Assembly: GCA_012797915.1 (NCBI GenBank)
Contig: JAAZOE010000082.1
Span: 1 to 8,854 of the forward strand
Reading direction: 5' to 3'
Source: Candidatus Zixiibacteriota bacterium
GTDB lineage: Bacteria; Zixibacteria; MSB-5A5; GN15; JAAZOE01
Length of the DNA stretch: 8,854 bases
The notes under the pieces were generated by a model, which searched no databases, had not been told where the DNA came from, and worked only from the letters and a program-made list of their open reading frames with translations. Within the stretch, counting starts at the first letter, position 1, and each line of letters begins with the position of its first letter. This document shows positions 6,270 through 8,854 of the stretch, piece after piece. A program made the position numbers and the translations under genes.

Positions 6270-7685
6270 TCACCGCGACGACAGATACTCGTGGATCGAC
6301 CGCGCCGCCTTGCGCCCGGCTCCCATCGCCAGAATCACCGTCGCCGCCCCAGTGACCACATCGCCGCCGGCCCAGACCCGATCCATCGACGTCTTGCCTG
6401 TCGCCTCGTCGGCCACGATATTCCCTTTTTTTCCGATCTGCAGTCCCGGTGTCGTGGCCGGAATCATCGGGTTGGGGCTGTTGCCGATGGCGCATACGAC
6501 GGCATCGACATCCATCAACGTTTCCGATCCCTCGATCGGCACCGGGCTGCGGCGCCCGGAGGCATCCGGTTCGCCCAGCTGCATCTTCAGGTATTCGATC
6601 TGTTTAACCCACCCGCGTTCATCGCCGATATACCGGATCGGCAGGGTGAGAAACTTGAAGATGATCCCTTCTTCTTCGGCGTTTTCGACCTCTTCCAATC
6701 GCGCCGGCAGTTCCTGCCGCGACCGACGGTAGATGATATTCACCTCGGCCCCCAGCCGCAAGGCCGTACGGGCGCAATCCATGGCCACGTTGCCGCCGCC
6801 GACCACCGCTACTTTCCGATGCCGCTTGATGGGGGTGTCGTATTCGGGGAAAAGAAATCCCTTCATCAGGTTCATGCGGGTCAGGTATTCGTTGGCTGAA
6901 TAGACGCCGTTGAGATTTTCGCCGGGGATGTTCATAAACCAGGGGAGACCGGCTCCGGCCCCGATGAAGACGGCGTCGTATTCCTGCAGGATGCTGTCCA
7001 GGGTTCGGGTCTTGCCGACCACGAAGTCGGCGATCACCTCGACGCCGAGGGTTTTGAGGTAGTCCACCTCGCGATTGACGATCGCCTTGGGGAGACGAAA
7101 CTCCGGGATGCCGTAGGTCAGCACGCCGCCCAGCTTGTGCAGGGCCTCGAAGATGGTCACGGCATGGCCGCGCAGGATCAGGTCGCCGGCGACGGTCAGC
7201 CCGGCCGGTCCGCCTCCCACTACCGCCACTTTCTTTCCGGTGGACGGCGGGATATCGGGGATGGCCGCCTTCCCCTGGGCCGCCTCCCAGTCGGCGGCGA
7301 ACCGTTCCAGACGGCCGATGGCGATCTGGCCGCCTTTTTTTACCAGCACGCAGGTTTTTTCGCACTGTTCTTCCTGCGGGCAGACGCGGCCGCACACGGC
7401 CGGCAGAAGGTTTTTTTCCTTCAGCACCCGGATGGCGCCGGGGAAATCGCCGTCGGCGATATGCTTGATAAAGCCGGGGATGTTGATTTCCACCGGGCAG
7501 TTGCCGACGCAGAGCGGCTTCTTGCATTGCAGACAGCGGGCGGCCTCAGCCATGGCCGTTTCGCCCGGATACCCCAGGGCCACCTCGCTGAAATTGAAGC
7601 GGCGAACCTCCGGCGACTGCTTGGGCATTTCCCGGCGGTCCAGGTCCAGCTTTTTCTTCTGCTGTTGTGGTTGCGGTTCGGTCAT
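6270..7685 (-). CDS. gltA: NADPH-dependent glutamate synthase family flavoprotein, NfnB/SudA-like large subunit
   Basis: The product has 471 residues, the usual length for GltA/NfnB. The N-terminal domain has eight Cys for two [4Fe-4S] clusters: C51, C54, C59, C63 and C98, C102, C108, C112. A first dinucleotide fold, VAVVGGGPAGLTVAG (152-166), binds FAD. A second, VAVVGGGNVAMDCA (292-305), binds NAD(P)H, with YRRS (319-322) fitting the NADP phosphate. AGGDVVTGAATVILAMGAG (439-457) completes the FAD site. The start at 7685 has GGGAG 8 nt upstream and overlaps the previous stop as ATGA; the frame runs further upstream but only as shadow sequence. No glutamate synthase large subunit is nearby. 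Directly after an NfnA-like gene, the likelier role is the large subunit of an NADH-dependent ferredoxin:NADP oxidoreductase, which is cytoplasmic and flavin-bifurcating. Sulfide dehydrogenase (SudA) is the alternative. Confidence 0.93.
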   Translation of the reverse strand: MTEPQPQQQKKKLDLDRREMPKQSPEVRRFNFSEVALGYPGETAMAEAARCLQCKKPLCVGNCPVEINIPGFIKHIADGDFPGAIRVLKEKNLLPAVCGRVCPQEEQCEKTCVLVKKGGQIAIGRLERFAADWEAAQGKAAIPDIPPSTGKKVAVVGGGPAGLTVAGDLILRGHAVTIFEALHKLGGVLTYGIPEFRLPKAIVNREVDYLKTLGVEVIADFVVGKTRTLDSILQEYDAVFIGAGAGLPWFMNIPGENLNGVYSANEYLTRMNLMKGFLFPEYDTPIKRHRKVAVVGGGNVAMDCARTALRLGAEVNIIYRRSRQELPARLEEVENAEEEGIIFKFLTLPIRYIGDERGWVKQIEYLKMQLGEPDASGRRSPVPIEGSETLMDVDAVVCAIGNSPNPMIPATTPGLQIGKKGNIVADEATGKTSMDRVWAGGDVVTGAATVILAMGAGRKAARSIHEYLSSR

Positions 7686-8539
7686 GGTCGTGACTCCCGA
7701 ATGGCGGCCTGATGCTCCTCGCACCGGCTGGCGGTGACGGCGATTTCTTCCTCGACGATATACGTCTTGCGGCGTTGCAGCAGCTCCTCCCAGTCGACCA
7801 GATGGCCGTCGAAATCCGGCCCATGGACGCAGGCGAACCTGGTTTCCGTGCCGACCGTCACCCGGCAGACGCCGCACATGCCGGTCCCATCGATCATGAT
7901 CGGGTTGAGGCTGACGATCGTTTTCATTTCGTACGGGCGACTCATGTCGGAGGCCCGTTTCAGCAGGAACGTGCAGCCGTTGACGATGATTCGATGCACC
8001 GGCCGGCCCAGCGACTTCATGATCTCCGGCACGCGCGAGACATGCCCCCGGTATCCCTTGGTGCCGTCGCGGGTGATGATAATCAGCGAATCGACCAACT
8101 TCTTGAAGCGGTCTTCCCAATACAGCAGGAAGGAGCTGCGGGCCTCCATGACCATGATGACTTTGTTCCCCTTTTGCTTGAGCGCCCGCGCGATCGGGTA
8201 GATGCTGCCGATGCCGTAACAGCCGCCGATGCACATGACCGTCCCGAACTCGCCGATTTCGGTCGGAATCCCCAGCGGGCCGACCACGGTGGGGAGATTG
8301 TCCCCGGCCTTCAGCGCCGCCAGTTTGCCGGTGGTCCCGCCGACTTCCATGAAGATGAGGGTGATCGTTCCCGCTGCCGCGTTCCAGTCGGCCACCGACA
8401 GGGGGATCCGTTCGCCGTCCTCGTCGGCCCGGACGATGACGAACTGCCCCGGCTGGACCTGCGCGGCGATCGCCGGCGCCTGCACCACCATCGCGTGGAT
8501 GTTCGGCACCACGGCTTCCTTGGTGAGTATCTTAGCCAT
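7682..8539 (-). CDS. Sulfide/dihydroorotate dehydrogenase-like FAD/NAD-binding protein (NfnA/SudB-like)
   Basis: The product has 285 residues and the ferredoxin-reductase-like fold of PyrK, SudB and NfnA. A FAD-binding RIPLS motif lies at 44-48. The NAD-binding loop CIGGCYGIGSIYPIA spans 103-117. The C-terminal [2Fe-2S] site is DGTGMCGVCRVTVG...FACVHGPDFDGH, with D217, C222, C225 and C237; Nfn structures use one Asp with three Cys, which fits. In Nfn this subunit takes electrons from NADH and pairs with the large NADPH-binding subunit encoded next. The start at 8539 has AAGGA 6 nt upstream and overlaps the previous gene by 8 bp; the stop overlaps the next start as ATGA. Such coupling points to a stoichiometric complex. 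PyrK for pyrimidine synthesis is unlikely because no pyrD is adjacent and the partner is GltA-like. Confidence 0.92.
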   Translation of the reverse strand: MAKILTKEAVVPNIHAMVVQAPAIAAQVQPGQFVIVRADEDGERIPLSVADWNAAAGTITLIFMEVGGTTGKLAALKAGDNLPTVVGPLGIPTEIGEFGTVMCIGGCYGIGSIYPIARALKQKGNKVIMVMEARSSFLLYWEDRFKKLVDSLIIITRDGTKGYRGHVSRVPEIMKSLGRPVHRIIVNGCTFLLKRASDMSRPYEMKTIVSLNPIMIDGTGMCGVCRVTVGTETRFACVHGPDFDGHLVDWEELLQRRKTYIVEEEIAVTASRCEEHQAAIRESRP

Positions 8540-8854
8540 TCTGTTTCCTTATCGCGACGGAAAGGCTGCGGCCTCCGTCCCATTCGTCAACGTTCACGGT
8601 GACCCGGACTTCGCCGGGCGGTTGCGAGTGGTCGATGATCGCGGGCCACACCCGTTCGAACCCGTCGGCGGCCACGACGACTTTCTCGCGGTCGACGATC
8701 CCGACCCGGGCAGCATCGGCCGGATTGATATACAGCGCCTCCATCGGCTGAATGATGCGCAGGCCTCCCACCCAGCGCGACAACGGATATCCTCGGAACA
8801 GGTGTTCATCCGGCGCCATCCGAAGCGTCAACGTCCCGTCGCCGACGGGTGCAG
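8532..8854 (-). CDS. Molybdopterin-dependent oxidoreductase or NuoG-like protein, C-terminal fragment (N-terminus beyond right edge)
   Basis: The frame is open from the right edge to the TAA at 8532-8534, giving the last 106 residues of a longer protein. The fragment matches the molybdopterin dinucleotide-binding C-terminal domain shared by formate dehydrogenases, NuoG and relatives. It shows a RGYPLSRWV segment and then YINPADAARVGIVDREKV and the basic PPGEVRVTV strand. A TTG/ATG near 8819-8831 could look like a start, but the domain would then be headless and no ribosome binding site is seen. The gene overlaps the NfnA-like gene by 8 bp, so it is the upstream member of the same operon. Whether it is a true Mo/W enzyme or a cofactor-free NuoG type cannot be decided from this piece. 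Confidence 0.8.
   Translation of the reverse strand, partial: APVGDGTLTLRMAPDEHLFRGYPLSRWVGGLRIIQPMEALYINPADAARVGIVDREKVVVAADGFERVWPAIIDHSQPPGEVRVTVNVDEWDGGRSLSVAIRKQNG

Noticed and set aside
6061..6495. 144-codon minus-strand frame overlapping the end of the GltA-like gene
   Set aside because: Most of it lies out of frame inside a well-supported gene; the remainder covers palindromic intergenic sequence. Kept only as a hint of a possible repeat unit.
7686..8234. N-terminal extension of the GltA-like frame up to 8234
   Set aside because: The extension overlaps the NfnA-like gene in another frame and reads as Arg/His-rich shadow sequence. The ATG at 7685 has a ribosome binding site, an ATGA overlap and gives the family's normal length.
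7712..8602. 296-codon open frame on the plus strand
   Set aside because: Antisense to the NfnA-like gene, His/Asp/Arg-rich low-quality translation with no known motif.

Overview
The window (8,854 bp, GC-rich) looks like a chromosomal piece from a Gram-negative, probably anaerobic bacterium of an under-cultured lineage. The FCB side of the tree (for example Zixibacteria-like or Latescibacteria-like genomes) is my best guess, at low confidence. Clues are a large secreted modular PQQ-propeller protein, a DUF5916-type outer-membrane barrel, and a ferredoxin/NAD(P)H enzyme pair of the NfnAB type. No rRNA, tRNA, CRISPR array, insertion sequence or phage gene is visible.

Left third (1-3086, minus strand): one very large secreted protein, cut by the left window edge. 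I translated it by hand; the frame is open from the ATG at 3086 to base 1 (1,028 codons). It has a signal peptide, three tandem modules of about 170 residues, a Cys-rich hinge, and a PQQ/BamB-like beta-propeller.

Centre (3087-5937): a 535-bp divergent intergenic region with promoter-like sequences for both directions, then a plus-strand 771-residue protein with an N-terminal CBM9-like domain and a DUF5916 C-terminal beta-barrel. It is probably exported to the outer membrane.

Right part (5938-8854): a 332-bp convergent intergenic region rich in inverted repeats, including a 45-nt two-stem hairpin and a minus-strand intrinsic terminator. Then comes a minus-strand operon, read from the right edge: the C-terminal end of a molybdopterin-oxidoreductase-type protein, an NfnA/SudB-like FAD/[2Fe-2S]/NAD(H) flavoprotein, and an NfnB/GltA-like two-[4Fe-4S] NADPH flavoprotein. 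These overlap by 8 bp and 4 bp, so they are very probably co-transcribed and translationally coupled. The likely theme is electron transfer between ferredoxin, NADH and NADPH, linked to a molybdopterin or NuoG-like module. The two envelope genes on the left have no visible functional link to this operon.

Nothing here is a clear new defence or mobile system. The points most worth checking are the Mo-protein/NfnAB gene fusion-by-operon, the unusual modular propeller protein, and the palindromic elements between 6015 and 6198.
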